DNA of 64,000 bases from contig BQXR01000007.1 in the NCBI GenBank assembly GCA_033238645.1, positions 115,701 to 179,700 of the forward strand, written 5' to 3'. The position numbers and the translations under genes are program-made. Shown here piece by piece: positions 1-7,874 of this stretch; the first letter of the stretch is position 1, and every line of letters begins with the position of its first letter. Below the pieces are notes generated by a model that did not search any database, was not told where the DNA came from, and saw only the letters and a list, made by a program, of their open reading frames with translations. Origin of the DNA: Thiomicrorhabdus sp033238645 (GTDB taxonomy: Bacteria > Pseudomonadota > Gammaproteobacteria > Thiomicrospirales > Thiomicrospiraceae).

Positions 1-44
1 TATATTTTGCGTTATTCAAATTAGCTACTTACTACATCTTGTGT
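1..44. promoter_or_regulatory. Tandem NrdR boxes upstream of nrdA
   Basis: Two NrdR-like boxes precede nrdA. Box 2 at 29-44 matches the 16-base consensus (ACACWATATATWGNGT) at 12 of 15 informative positions. Box 1 is cut by the window start; its visible part at 1-12 (TATATTTTGCGT) matches 10 of 11. The boxes end 32 bp apart, which is three helical turns, the spacing known for NrdR repression of ribonucleotide reductase genes. No matching pair was seen upstream of nrdB. Confidence 0.6.
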
Positions 45-192
45 ATTCAACCCTTATTGGCTACTAAGAGATAGCAGATTATTCTAGATCCCTATAGGGG
101 TTAAGACGCTAAGCTAATGAATTTATTAAAATTTCAGAACATCAAGAGGTTTTCAGCCTCTCATATTTTATACACAGGTTCAATATTCGCAC

Positions 193-2460
193 ATGAAAAA
201 CGAAAACATTCAAGTTTCAAAACGTGATGGTTCTAAAGAAGCCATTAATTTAGAGAAGATCCATCGCGTCATTTCATGGGCTGCTGAAGACTTAGAAAAT
301 GTCTCTGTTTCTGAAGTAGAACTGCGTTCTCATATTCAATTTTATGATGGAATTACAACCTCTGATATTCATGAAACAATTATTAAGTCTGCCGCAGATT
401 TAATCTCTGAAAATGCACCTGATTATCAACACCTTTCTGCGCGTTTAGCCATTTACCATTTACGTAAAAAGGCTTTCAACCGTTTTACCCCCCCTGCTCT
501 GTTTGAACATATTAATAAAATGGTTGGTAGCGGGCTCTATGATTCGCAAATCATCAAAGACTATACAAAAAAAGATATTGATGAGTTAGATAACTACATC
601 CAACATGATCGTGACTTAACTTTCAGTTATGCAGCCGTTAAGCAGCTTGAAGGTAAGTACCTTGTTCAAAACCGCGTGACTGGCAAGATTTACGAAAGCC
701 CACAGTTTATCTATATGCTGATCCCAATGTGTCTATTTGCACACTACCCTGCAGAAACACGTTTACAGTATATTAAAGATTTTTATGATGCTTCTTCGTT
801 ATTTAAGCTATCACTACCAACACCCATTATGTCTGGTGTCCGTACACCCACACGTCAGTTTAGCTCGTGTGTACTGATTGAGTGCGGAGACTCACTAGAC
901 TCAATCAACGCAACCTCTTCATCTATCGTTAAATACGTCTCGCAACGTGCTGGGATCGGGGTAAACATTGGTCGTATCAGAGCCTTAGGCAGTGAGATCC
1001 GTGGTGGAGAAGCCTATCACACAGGTATGATTCCTTTTATCAAACACTTTCAAACCGCGGTTAAGTCTTGTTCGCAAGGTGGGGTTCGTGGTGGTGCTGC
1101 AACACTTTTCTATCCTATCTGGCATTTAGAAATTGAGTCACTTCTGGTGCTTAAAAATAATCGTGGTGTTGAAGAGAACCGTGCTCGTCACTTAGATTAT
1201 GGTGTTCAACTTAACAAGGTCATGTACCAACGTATGATTGAAGGTGGGGAAATTACACTATTCAGTCCATCGGATGTCCCAGGGCTTTATGATGCTTTCT
1301 TTGAAGATCAAGAAGAGTTTGAACGCCTGTACCAAATTTATGAGTGCGATGAGAGTATCCGTAAAAAGAAAGTTAAGGCCATTGAACTTTTTACTCAACT
1401 AGCTCAAGAGCGTGCGCAAACGGGTCGTATCTATATACAGAACGTTGATCACTGTAATGTGCACAGTCCATTCGACCCTGCTAAAGCACCTATTCGCCAA
1501 TCGAATCTATGCCTAGAAATAGCACTGCCAACAAACGCTATGAACTCTGTTGAAGACCCTGATGGTGAGATTGCACTATGTACACTGTCTGCTTTTAACC
1601 TAGGGGCAATTGAAAGCTTAGAGGAGCTAGAATCACTATCAGACCTAATCGTCCGAGCTTTAGACAGCCTATTAGACTATCAAGACTACCCTGTTGAAGC
1701 GGCTCGTAAGTCGAGTATGGGGCGCAGAACACTCGGTGTGGGCGTAACTAATCTAGCTTATTACCTAGCTAAGAATCATACAAAGTACTCTGATGGTTCG
1801 GCAAACGGCCTTGTTCACCGTACGTTTGAAGCAATTCAGTTTAACCTATTAAAGGCCTCTAACACTTTAGCGAAGGAGCAAGGCATTTGTGGCCAGTTTA
1901 GCGATACAAACTATGCTAAAGGTATTTTACCAATTGATACTTACAAATCAGATCTGGATGATATCTGTAAAGAGCCTTTACACCTTGATTGGGAAAGTTT
2001 ACGTGAAGAGATTAAGGCACACGGTCTACGTAACTCAACACTAACCGCACTAATGCCTTGTGAAACCTCTTCACAAATTACCAACTCAACTAACGGGATT
2101 GAACCACCACGTGGTTATGTCTCGGTTAAAGCCTCTAAAGACGGTATCTTAAAGCAGATTGTCCCAGGTTTTAAAGAGTTACGTAATGACTATGAGCTTC
2201 TGTGGCATATCCCAAATAACAAAGGCTATCTACAGCTGGTAGGTATTATGCAGAAGTTTGTTGATCAAGCGATCTCATCTAATACCAACTACGATCCAGC
2301 ACGCTTTACTGAAGATAAAGTACCTATCAAACTCGTACTACAGGATCTTCTTTACGCCTATAAAATGGGGCTTAAAACGCTGTATTATCATAATACACGT
2401 GATGGTGCATCAGATATTCAAGAAGATGATGGCTGTGCTGGCGGAGCTTGTAAGCTTTAA
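193..2460 (+). CDS. nrdA: Ribonucleoside-diphosphate reductase class Ia, alpha subunit
   Basis: Large catalytic subunit of aerobic class Ia ribonucleotide reductase, which reduces NDPs to dNDPs in the cytoplasm together with NrdB. The 755 residues align with E. coli NrdA (761) nearly end to end. An N-terminal ATP-cone (SKRDGS...) is followed by the barrel with Cys226, Asn438, Cys440, Glu442 and Cys463, the radical-transfer tyrosines 731-732, and the C-terminal CxxxxC shuttle (Cys748, Cys753). The C-terminal linker is about seven residues shorter than in E. coli. NrdR boxes lie upstream. nrdB is not next to it but about 7.5 kb downstream, with its own terminator, so the two subunits are transcribed separately. 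Confidence 0.97.
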   Translation: MKNENIQVSKRDGSKEAINLEKIHRVISWAAEDLENVSVSEVELRSHIQFYDGITTSDIHETIIKSAADLISENAPDYQHLSARLAIYHLRKKAFNRFTPPALFEHINKMVGSGLYDSQIIKDYTKKDIDELDNYIQHDRDLTFSYAAVKQLEGKYLVQNRVTGKIYESPQFIYMLIPMCLFAHYPAETRLQYIKDFYDASSLFKLSLPTPIMSGVRTPTRQFSSCVLIECGDSLDSINATSSSIVKYVSQRAGIGVNIGRIRALGSEIRGGEAYHTGMIPFIKHFQTAVKSCSQGGVRGGAATLFYPIWHLEIESLLVLKNNRGVEENRARHLDYGVQLNKVMYQRMIEGGEITLFSPSDVPGLYDAFFEDQEEFERLYQIYECDESIRKKKVKAIELFTQLAQERAQTGRIYIQNVDHCNVHSPFDPAKAPIRQSNLCLEIALPTNAMNSVEDPDGEIALCTLSAFNLGAIESLEELESLSDLIVRALDSLLDYQDYPVEAARKSSMGRRTLGVGVTNLAYYLAKNHTKYSDGSANGLVHRTFEAIQFNLLKASNTLAKEQGICGQFSDTNYAKGILPIDTYKSDLDDICKEPLHLDWESLREEIKAHGLRNSTLTALMPCETSSQITNSTNGIEPPRGYVSVKASKDGILKQIVPGFKELRNDYELLWHIPNNKGYLQLVGIMQKFVDQAISSNTNYDPARFTEDKVPIKLVLQDLLYAYKMGLKTLYYHNTRDGASDIQEDDGCAGGACKL

Positions 2461-2476
2461 CCCCCCCCCTGTTCAA
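2461..2476 (-). repeat. Dispersed G-tract element (TGAACAG-G9)
   Basis: Copy of the dispersed element, read on the minus strand as TTGAACAG plus a run of nine G. It abuts the nrdA stop codon. Confidence 0.65.
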
Positions 2477-2478
2477 TT

Positions 2479-2501
2479 CCTTGCTTAGCCCTTAAGCAAG
2501 G
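2479..2501 (+). terminator. Hairpin after nrdA, probable terminator
   Basis: Perfect 9-bp stem (CCTTGCTTA / TAAGCAAGG) with a 5-base loop, followed by a moderately T-rich stretch. It lies 18 bases after the nrdA stop and isolates nrdA from the HDOD gene. Confidence 0.55.
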
Positions 2502-2608
2502 TATTTATCTCATCAATAATCACTCAAACATCACTCTATTCAATTAGACAATCACCTTATGATAAGTGATAATCCCCACCGTAATATCCACTTTACTTAG
2601 GGAATATC

Positions 2609-3430
2609 ATGGGCATCAAAAAGCAGATTGAAAAAGCACAAGAGCTACTTGAAGGCTTTGAGGTTCCACTGTTACCAGAAGCCGCACTTAAACTACAAAA
2701 ACTCTTTAATGAGTCTGCCATGCCATCGCCCAAGAAAGTAAAAGATCTCATCGCTATGAATCCTTTTCTAGCAGGCGAACTGGTCTCTCTAGCCAATATC
2801 CCCTCACTATCCAACACCGTTGGCATAATCATCAAGGATCTAGACAGCGCCATCTATCGCTTAGGAAATAAGCGGCTAAAAAACTACATTCTATCGATTT
2901 ATGTCAAAAAAATAATCAGTGAATATCAGGTTAATGGCCTCAGTTATCACAGCCAAGATATTGCCCTCATCGCCTCACAAATTGCCCGCTTCAATAAATA
3001 TGTTAGCCCTGATGAAGCCTATCTACTTGGCTTGCTACATGATATTGGTGGTTTTGCTCTAACCGAAATAGACCCGCATTATGGTGATGATTTTATAAAG
3101 AATCAGTTTAAGTACCTCTCTATGAGTAAGTACGAAGAAGCAACATTTGGCACCACTCATGCCGCACTAGGCTATTTGATTGCCCAGTCTTGGAATGTAC
3201 CTAATTACATCTCACAAACCATTTTGCTACATCATATTCACAGTATTGATCTCATAGAGAACACTAAATTACGCAGCTTAATCTCGACTATAGAACTAGC
3301 ACACTCCATCTCAAATATAAAAAATCATAAAAACAAGGCATCTGGTGAAGCCAAAAACATATATGAAAAATGCAAACATATATTAGATATATCAGATGAT
3401 GAGCTGTATGAAATTCTCCAAGCGTCTTAA
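2609..3430 (+). CDS. HDOD domain protein
   Basis: Cytoplasmic HDOD-domain signalling protein of 273 residues. The region from about residue 15 to 215 has the family pattern: a PLLPEAALKLQKL start, a central 'LLHDIGGFALTEI' and 'AALGYLIAQSWNVP' followed by 'ILLHHI'. HDOD proteins are catalytically dead relatives of HD-GYP phosphodiesterases. They often act in two-component or stress signalling, but no partner is visible here. A TAGGGA ribosome site precedes the ATG and a strong terminator follows. The gene is monocistronic; its specific role cannot be read from the sequence. Confidence 0.85.
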   Translation: MGIKKQIEKAQELLEGFEVPLLPEAALKLQKLFNESAMPSPKKVKDLIAMNPFLAGELVSLANIPSLSNTVGIIIKDLDSAIYRLGNKRLKNYILSIYVKKIISEYQVNGLSYHSQDIALIASQIARFNKYVSPDEAYLLGLLHDIGGFALTEIDPHYGDDFIKNQFKYLSMSKYEEATFGTTHAALGYLIAQSWNVPNYISQTILLHHIHSIDLIENTKLRSLISTIELAHSISNIKNHKNKASGEAKNIYEKCKHILDISDDELYEILQAS

Positions 3431-3461
3431 GCAAACAACCCTAACAGCTGCTTAAAGAACC

Positions 3462-3490
3462 AAAAAGGCACCTTAAAAGGTGCTTTTTTT
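3462..3490 (+). terminator. Rho-independent terminator after the HDOD gene
   Basis: GCACCTT / AAGGTGC stem at 3468-3483, flanked by an A-run on the left and seven T on the right. It works for the HDOD gene, and the A-run could also serve the opposite strand. Confidence 0.85.
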
Positions 3491-3504
3491 ATGTCTGAGA
3501 TTAT

Positions 3505-3520
3505 CAGCAGGGGGGGGGTA
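3505..3520 (+). repeat. Dispersed G-tract element (CAGCAG-G9-TA)
   Basis: Copy in the gap between the converging HDOD and cysQ genes, with a run of nine G ending in TAA. Confidence 0.65.
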
Positions 3521-3548
3521 AGAGAAACAGCTCTATTGATAATAGAAA

Positions 3549-4421
3549 CTATAAAATTTCAGGGAAATTTGGCCATGGGTAATCCGCATCCCCTGTCGCC
3601 ATAAAAAAAGGGTTCAATAGAGAACCTGTTTGCACATACTGCAAAGGGTGACCTGCGGCATTCAATAACTGCCCGCCTGCTGACTCTAAAATACACTGTG
3701 AGGCCGCGGTATCCCACAAAGAGGTTGGACCAAAACGTGGATAAACATCCGCAGTACCTTCCGCCACTAAGCAGACTTTGAGTGCCGAGCCCATCTTAAC
3801 CAACTCGGTTTTGCCTAACTTAGCGATAAAGTGTTGAATCATTCCACCATGTCTGCGGCTCACCGCCACTTTAATTGGACTGGAAGACTTCATAGGGTTA
3901 ATAGAGATCTCTCCCGCATAATTAACTAACGACTGCCAGTTATCAATTTCAATCACCGATTTCAAATCAACGACCTTATAAGCCAAGCTGCCTTTGCTTG
4001 AGAAATAGAGATCTCCATTTTCAGGCCCATACACCACCCCCAATACTGGCTGATGATTATGAATCAAAGCGATATTGACGCTAAACTCTCCCGTGCGTTC
4101 AATAAACTCTTTAGTGCCATCTAGCGGATCAACCAACCAATAAGTTGCCCAATCTTTACGTTGCTCAAAAGGCACATCCTGTACGCTTTCTTCCGTCACC
4201 AGAGGAATATCGGGGGTTAATTGCTGCAATTTTTGACAGATCAGCGCATCGGCTTTTTTATCCGCTTCCGTCACAGGCGAGCCATCGCCCTTCTGCTCAA
4301 CTAAGATTGACTCGGATTGGTGATACATCTCTGAAATTAGCTGCCCCGCTTCAACTGCAATTTTACAGACCTCTGGCATCCACTTGGCTGACAGGCTGAC
4401 TATCTCTTTATTGATCGACAT
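3549..4421 (-). CDS. cysQ: 3'(2'),5'-bisphosphate nucleotidase CysQ
   Basis: Inositol-monophosphatase-family phosphatase that removes the 3'-phosphate from PAP, the by-product of sulfate activation. The metal site is visible: DGSPVTEADKKAD at about 46-58, EES at 77-79, DPLDGT at 98-103 and the downstream LWDTAASQCILESAGG near 235-250. Length (290) is slightly above the E. coli protein (246), the extra lying in the middle. The start codon abuts the nudE stop directly, so nudE-cysQ form a translationally linked pair, a common gammaproteobacterial neighbourhood. Confidence 0.92.
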   Translation of the reverse strand: MSINKEIVSLSAKWMPEVCKIAVEAGQLISEMYHQSESILVEQKGDGSPVTEADKKADALICQKLQQLTPDIPLVTEESVQDVPFEQRKDWATYWLVDPLDGTKEFIERTGEFSVNIALIHNHQPVLGVVYGPENGDLYFSSKGSLAYKVVDLKSVIEIDNWQSLVNYAGEISINPMKSSSPIKVAVSRRHGGMIQHFIAKLGKTELVKMGSALKVCLVAEGTADVYPRFGPTSLWDTAASQCILESAGGQLLNAAGHPLQYVQTGSLLNPFFMATGDADYPWPNFPEIL

Positions 4422-4970
4422 CTAAATTTTTCCCATCTCTTTTAATACCAACATTAAAGCTGCATAAGCGCGGCCTTCCGTAAAGTGTGGTTCATTTAAT
4501 AACGCGGCCCAATCATCAATATGCCAAGGCACCACCTCTAAAGGTTCTGGCTCATCCCCTTCTGCTTCATGCGGCGTCAAACCCGTTGCTAATACAATAT
4601 GAGTATAGTGCGTCATATAACCCGCTGCCAAACTCAATGAGTCAAGCAGTTTAACCTCTGATGGAAGATGACTAATCTCCTCTTGGCTCTCTCTAATAGA
4701 TGCCTGCTGCCAGTCTTCACCAGGGTCAATCTTGCCTTTCGGGAAACCCAGCTCATAACGGCCAACGCCTGCACCATACTCTCTAATCAACAGTAAAGTT
4801 CCGTCTTCCATCAATGGAATAATCAGCACCGCACCCTCTTTACTGCCTAAAAGACGCTCATACTGAACCGTGGTACCATTAGAAAAAGTCAGCTCTTGTG
4901 ACTGAACGGTAAAAATCCGTGACTGAGCCGTTATGTTTTCAGATAAAATAGTCGGTATTTTTTTAGACAT
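4422..4970 (-). CDS. nudE: ADP compounds hydrolase NudE
   Basis: Nudix hydrolase of 182 residues, matching NudE in length and layout. NudE acts on ADP-ribose, NADH, Ap3A and similar ADP compounds. The Nudix box spans about 79-101: Gly79, Glu85 and Arg93-Glu94...Glu97-Glu98 are present, while the usual Gly near the end of the box is Ser. The gene is divergent from yrfG and immediately upstream of cysQ; the nudE/yrfG/cysQ neighbourhood matches that seen in other gammaproteobacteria. Confidence 0.9.
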   Translation of the reverse strand: MSKKIPTILSENITAQSRIFTVQSQELTFSNGTTVQYERLLGSKEGAVLIIPLMEDGTLLLIREYGAGVGRYELGFPKGKIDPGEDWQQASIRESQEEISHLPSEVKLLDSLSLAAGYMTHYTHIVLATGLTPHEAEGDEPEPLEVVPWHIDDWAALLNEPHFTEGRAYAALMLVLKEMGKI

Positions 4971-5045
4971 GCTACAACCATCTCTATTAAATAAATGTGA
5001 TTAATAAATTGATTCAATAATAACGCTAAGAGGCTCTAATTACCA

Positions 5046-5708
5046 ATGAATGCAATGATTGACTGGTCACAAATTGACACAGTTCTGCTTGATATGGATG
5101 GCACCTTATTAGACCTACACTTTGACTGGCACTTTTGGATGGAAGTCATTCCGCAAGCTTATGCCAGCAAAAATGACCTAAGCCTTGAAGCAGCCAAAGA
5201 GATTATTAAAACTAAAATCCATTCACAAACCGGCACCTTAAACTGGTACTGCTTAGACTACTGGACAGAGACCTTAGAACTCCCCGTTGCAGAACTTAAG
5301 CGAGAGCTCAAGCATCAGATTCAAGTCCATCCAGAAGTAATTGAGTTTTTAGCCAAGCTTAAACGTCTGGGTAAAAATGTCGTTATGGTCACCAATGCTC
5401 ATAGAGATAGCTTAGCAGTGAAACTCGAAGTGACTGAAATTGGTGATTACTTTGATACACTGATCTCGTCACATGACTTTGGCATCCCAAAAGAGCAGAT
5501 CGCTGTCTGGTCAGAGATTCAAAAGATCGTACCTTACGATCCTAAAAGAACCCTGTTAATTGATGACAATCTACATGCTTTACAAACCGCTAAAGATTAC
5601 GGTATCGCTTACCCAATCTGCGCAACCTATGTTAGCCCTAAACTGGATAAAATTGATCCAAAGGGTTTCGAATCCTTTGAGCGCTACTCAGAGATCATGC
5701 CTACATAA
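5046..5708 (+). CDS. yrfG: GMP/IMP nucleotidase YrfG (HAD family)
   Basis: HAD-superfamily 5'-nucleotidase, 220 residues against 222 in E. coli YrfG, with high similarity throughout. The catalytic DxD motif is LLDMDGTLLDL (Asp16, Asp18), motif II is 'VTNAH' and the late acidic motif is 'LLIDDN'. Family members dephosphorylate purine nucleotides, mainly GMP and IMP. Two in-frame ATGs lie 9 bases apart at the start; the first is used here, giving MNAMIDW. It is transcribed away from nudE. Confidence 0.9.
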   Translation: MNAMIDWSQIDTVLLDMDGTLLDLHFDWHFWMEVIPQAYASKNDLSLEAAKEIIKTKIHSQTGTLNWYCLDYWTETLELPVAELKRELKHQIQVHPEVIEFLAKLKRLGKNVVMVTNAHRDSLAVKLEVTEIGDYFDTLISSHDFGIPKEQIAVWSEIQKIVPYDPKRTLLIDDNLHALQTAKDYGIAYPICATYVSPKLDKIDPKGFESFERYSEIMPT

Positions 5709-5718
5709 CAACTCTAAT

Positions 5719-6354
5719 TTAAGCCATCATCACAAAAGCCATCTCAGTGGTGGCAACGCCTTTACGCTTAAACGTCATGGCTTCGACTTTCTCAATAGAA
5801 CTGAAGTTAGCAAATAGATCACGAACTTCCGCTTCTGAAACCGAGAAAGGGGGGGCTGATATTAAGGCTTGATCATAATCCATCACCACCATTAAATACT
5901 GTGTCCCTTTCGGTAAAATAGCTTGTAGATGTAAAGCATACTGCTGTCGCATCTCTGGTGGTAGTGCGACAATAGCCGCTCGATCATAGACCGCTTTCAC
6001 CCCCAGACAATCTTCTGCCGTTAACTTAAAAAAGTCGCCACACAGCAGTTGCATTCTATCCAACACATAGCCATTGAAGTGTTCATGCTCAATGCTCTGT
6101 GCTAAAAGATTGTTCTCAGTTAAGAAAGCCTCTACAGCCTGTTGATTCAACTCAACCCCCAGCACCTCAAATTCCTGCTGCACCAACCAGAGCATGTCTA
6201 GAGATTTACCACATAGCGGTACTAAGACTCGTTCGGCATTACTTAAACCTAACCGAGACCAGTGTTTAGTTAAAAAACTATTCATCTCCTGTTGATGAAA
6301 ACCAAGTACCCCCCCTGCCCACATCTGATGCCAAAAATTTGCTTCCATCTCCAC
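5719..6354 (-). CDS. tpm: Thiopurine S-methyltransferase family protein
   Basis: SAM-dependent methyltransferase of the bacterial TPMT family (211 residues). In bacteria this family is linked to tellurite and selenium methylation, though the natural substrate is uncertain. The N-terminal 'FWHQMW...GFHQ' signature opens the protein, and the SAM-binding segment VLVPLCGKSLDMLWL lies at about 43-57. An alternative ATG sits two codons inside. G-runs within the gene encode the conserved glycines and prolines (AGGV near the start, APPF near the C-terminus), so here they may simply reflect codon choice. It converges on yrfG with a 10-base gap. Confidence 0.88.
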   Translation of the reverse strand: MEMEANFWHQMWAGGVLGFHQQEMNSFLTKHWSRLGLSNAERVLVPLCGKSLDMLWLVQQEFEVLGVELNQQAVEAFLTENNLLAQSIEHEHFNGYVLDRMQLLCGDFFKLTAEDCLGVKAVYDRAAIVALPPEMRQQYALHLQAILPKGTQYLMVVMDYDQALISAPPFSVSEAEVRDLFANFSSIEKVEAMTFKRKGVATTEMAFVMMA

Positions 6355-6434
6355 TCCTGCTCACAGCAAAAAACATAAAGACGTTATAATACCTTTTAAT
6401 TATATTTAAGATGACTATCTCTAAGGTAAGACCA

Positions 6435-7001
6435 ATGTCTATTAACAATCAAAATCCACAACCAGACGATCCTTATGAGTCAGATACTCCAACGACATTT
6501 CTACAAAAACCTTGGGTCAAAAATACCCTAATGGCATTATTATTTTTAGGAGCTTTTTTACTGATCCGCCCCGTTATGCAAGGCAATGTGATTGAAGGCC
6601 AAGCACCAAGAATGCAAGTAACCACCATTACAGGCAAGCACATTGACCTGCAAAGTCTTAACCAACAAGGTAAACCTGTATTAGTACATATCTGGGCGAC
6701 TTGGTGCCCTATCTGTAGTGCCAGTAGAGGTAGTATTGAGTCACTTTCTGAGGACTATGATGTGATCAACATTGCCACACAATCACTCGATAACGATCAA
6801 CTTTTAGCCTACGCCAAAGAGCACGAGATGAATCCAGACCTGATTGTGAATGATCTAGGGGGTCAATGGATGAAAGCATTTGGTGCTAAGGCCGTACCCG
6901 CGGACTTTGTCATTGCACCCAATAGTGAGATCGCTTTTATTGAGGTCGGCTTTACTACTGGCTGGGGACTGAGATTACGCTTGTGGTGGTCACAACTTTG
7001 A
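6435..7001 (+). CDS. Membrane-anchored thioredoxin-like disulfide oxidoreductase (TlpA/ScsD-like)
   Basis: Protein of 188 residues from this start: a cytoplasmic N-terminus, one membrane segment (NTLMALLFLGAFLLIRP, about 30-46), then a periplasmic thioredoxin fold with the WCPIC active site (Cys91, Cys94) and the cis-proline segment 'AVPADFVI'. This is the layout of ScsD/TlpA-type reductases that act on periplasmic thiols. An ATG at 6411 is also in frame, but the one at 6435 has the better ribosome site (AAGGTAAG), so it was chosen. A TATAAT box lies at 6385-6390. The substrate is unknown. Confidence 0.8.
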   Translation: MSINNQNPQPDDPYESDTPTTFLQKPWVKNTLMALLFLGAFLLIRPVMQGNVIEGQAPRMQVTTITGKHIDLQSLNQQGKPVLVHIWATWCPICSASRGSIESLSEDYDVINIATQSLDNDQLLAYAKEHEMNPDLIVNDLGGQWMKAFGAKAVPADFVIAPNSEIAFIEVGFTTGWGLRLRLWWSQL

Positions 7002-7035
7002 AAGTAACGATAAAAATAACAATGAGAATACCCTT

Positions 7036-7764
7036 TTGATCCCCCCCCTATCCAAAATAGACAAGCAACCTAAAACGCTTAAACAGAAGCATGGTGGTGA
7101 TCTTATTCACTGTCAACGTGATGAATTTGGCCTATTAGAAGTGATTGATACGCCATCCATGCGCAGTCTCTATTTTGACTCGCCTGTTGAGCAAAGCCGT
7201 CTCTACTTTCATGCACCGATGAGCCTCTCCTTTGAGTACCAGAAAGTTATTGAGGCACAAATTCTCCAGCGTCACCAGCAAAAACCCGTGCAACGCCTTT
7301 TAATGCTCGGCATGGGTGGCGGCTCTATTGCTAGCCACCTCAATGCACTTGAACCAGAGATGCAGATTCATATTGTCGAACTACGCCAAGCCGTGATTGA
7401 TATCGCTTACGAATTTTTCCACCTGCCAGAAGAACCAGAAATAGAGGTCATGCAAGAAGATGCCCTAATCTATATTGATGAGGCACTTTCAGAGTACGAT
7501 GTCATTATTGTCGATGTGTTTGATGATTCTGGGTTACCAGGGCCATTTACCGCTGATGCCTTTCAACAAAACCTACTGAGAAACTTAAAGCCTGCTGGCC
7601 TAGTACTCTTTAACCTTTGGGCGCATCAAGATACCCACACCAAACAACAGACAGATCAAATTATCGACTATTGGCAAAATATTCAAGAAAAACAGAGCAA
7701 AACTACTATAAAAACCTATCCAATTCAGTCTAGTGAGAATATAATCCTTAGCATTCAAATCTAG
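7036..7764 (+). CDS. Spermidine synthase-like methyltransferase-fold protein
   Basis: Rossmann-fold protein of 242 residues from the spermidine synthase family. The nucleotide-binding loop is LMLGMGGGS (about 96-103), followed by the acidic 'HIVEL' strand end and 'IIVDVFDDSGLPGPF', typical of aminopropyl- or methyltransferase-fold members. Whether it makes polyamines is unclear, since no partner polyamine genes are nearby. No in-frame ATG exists near the N-terminus. The best start is TTG at 7036, and a run of eight C follows it at once (encoding Ile-Pro-Pro), so slippage there would switch the gene off. A GAG ribosome site precedes it. Confidence 0.72.
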   Translation: MIPPLSKIDKQPKTLKQKHGGDLIHCQRDEFGLLEVIDTPSMRSLYFDSPVEQSRLYFHAPMSLSFEYQKVIEAQILQRHQQKPVQRLLMLGMGGGSIASHLNALEPEMQIHIVELRQAVIDIAYEFFHLPEEPEIEVMQEDALIYIDEALSEYDVIIVDVFDDSGLPGPFTADAFQQNLLRNLKPAGLVLFNLWAHQDTHTKQQTDQIIDYWQNIQEKQSKTTIKTYPIQSSENIILSIQI

Positions 7765-7874
7765 TGGTTTTTGGCAAAATAAGACCTTGAAAAATAAGCG
7801 CTTAAGCCATTTACCTTGCTACTGCAAAAACAGTAAAAAATACTAACCAAACAACTCAATAAAAAGAACCTTCT

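Noticed and set aside
5847..6315. G/C-runs in tpm as element copies
   Set aside because: They encode conserved Gly-Gly and Pro-Pro residues and lack a full GAGCAG flank.
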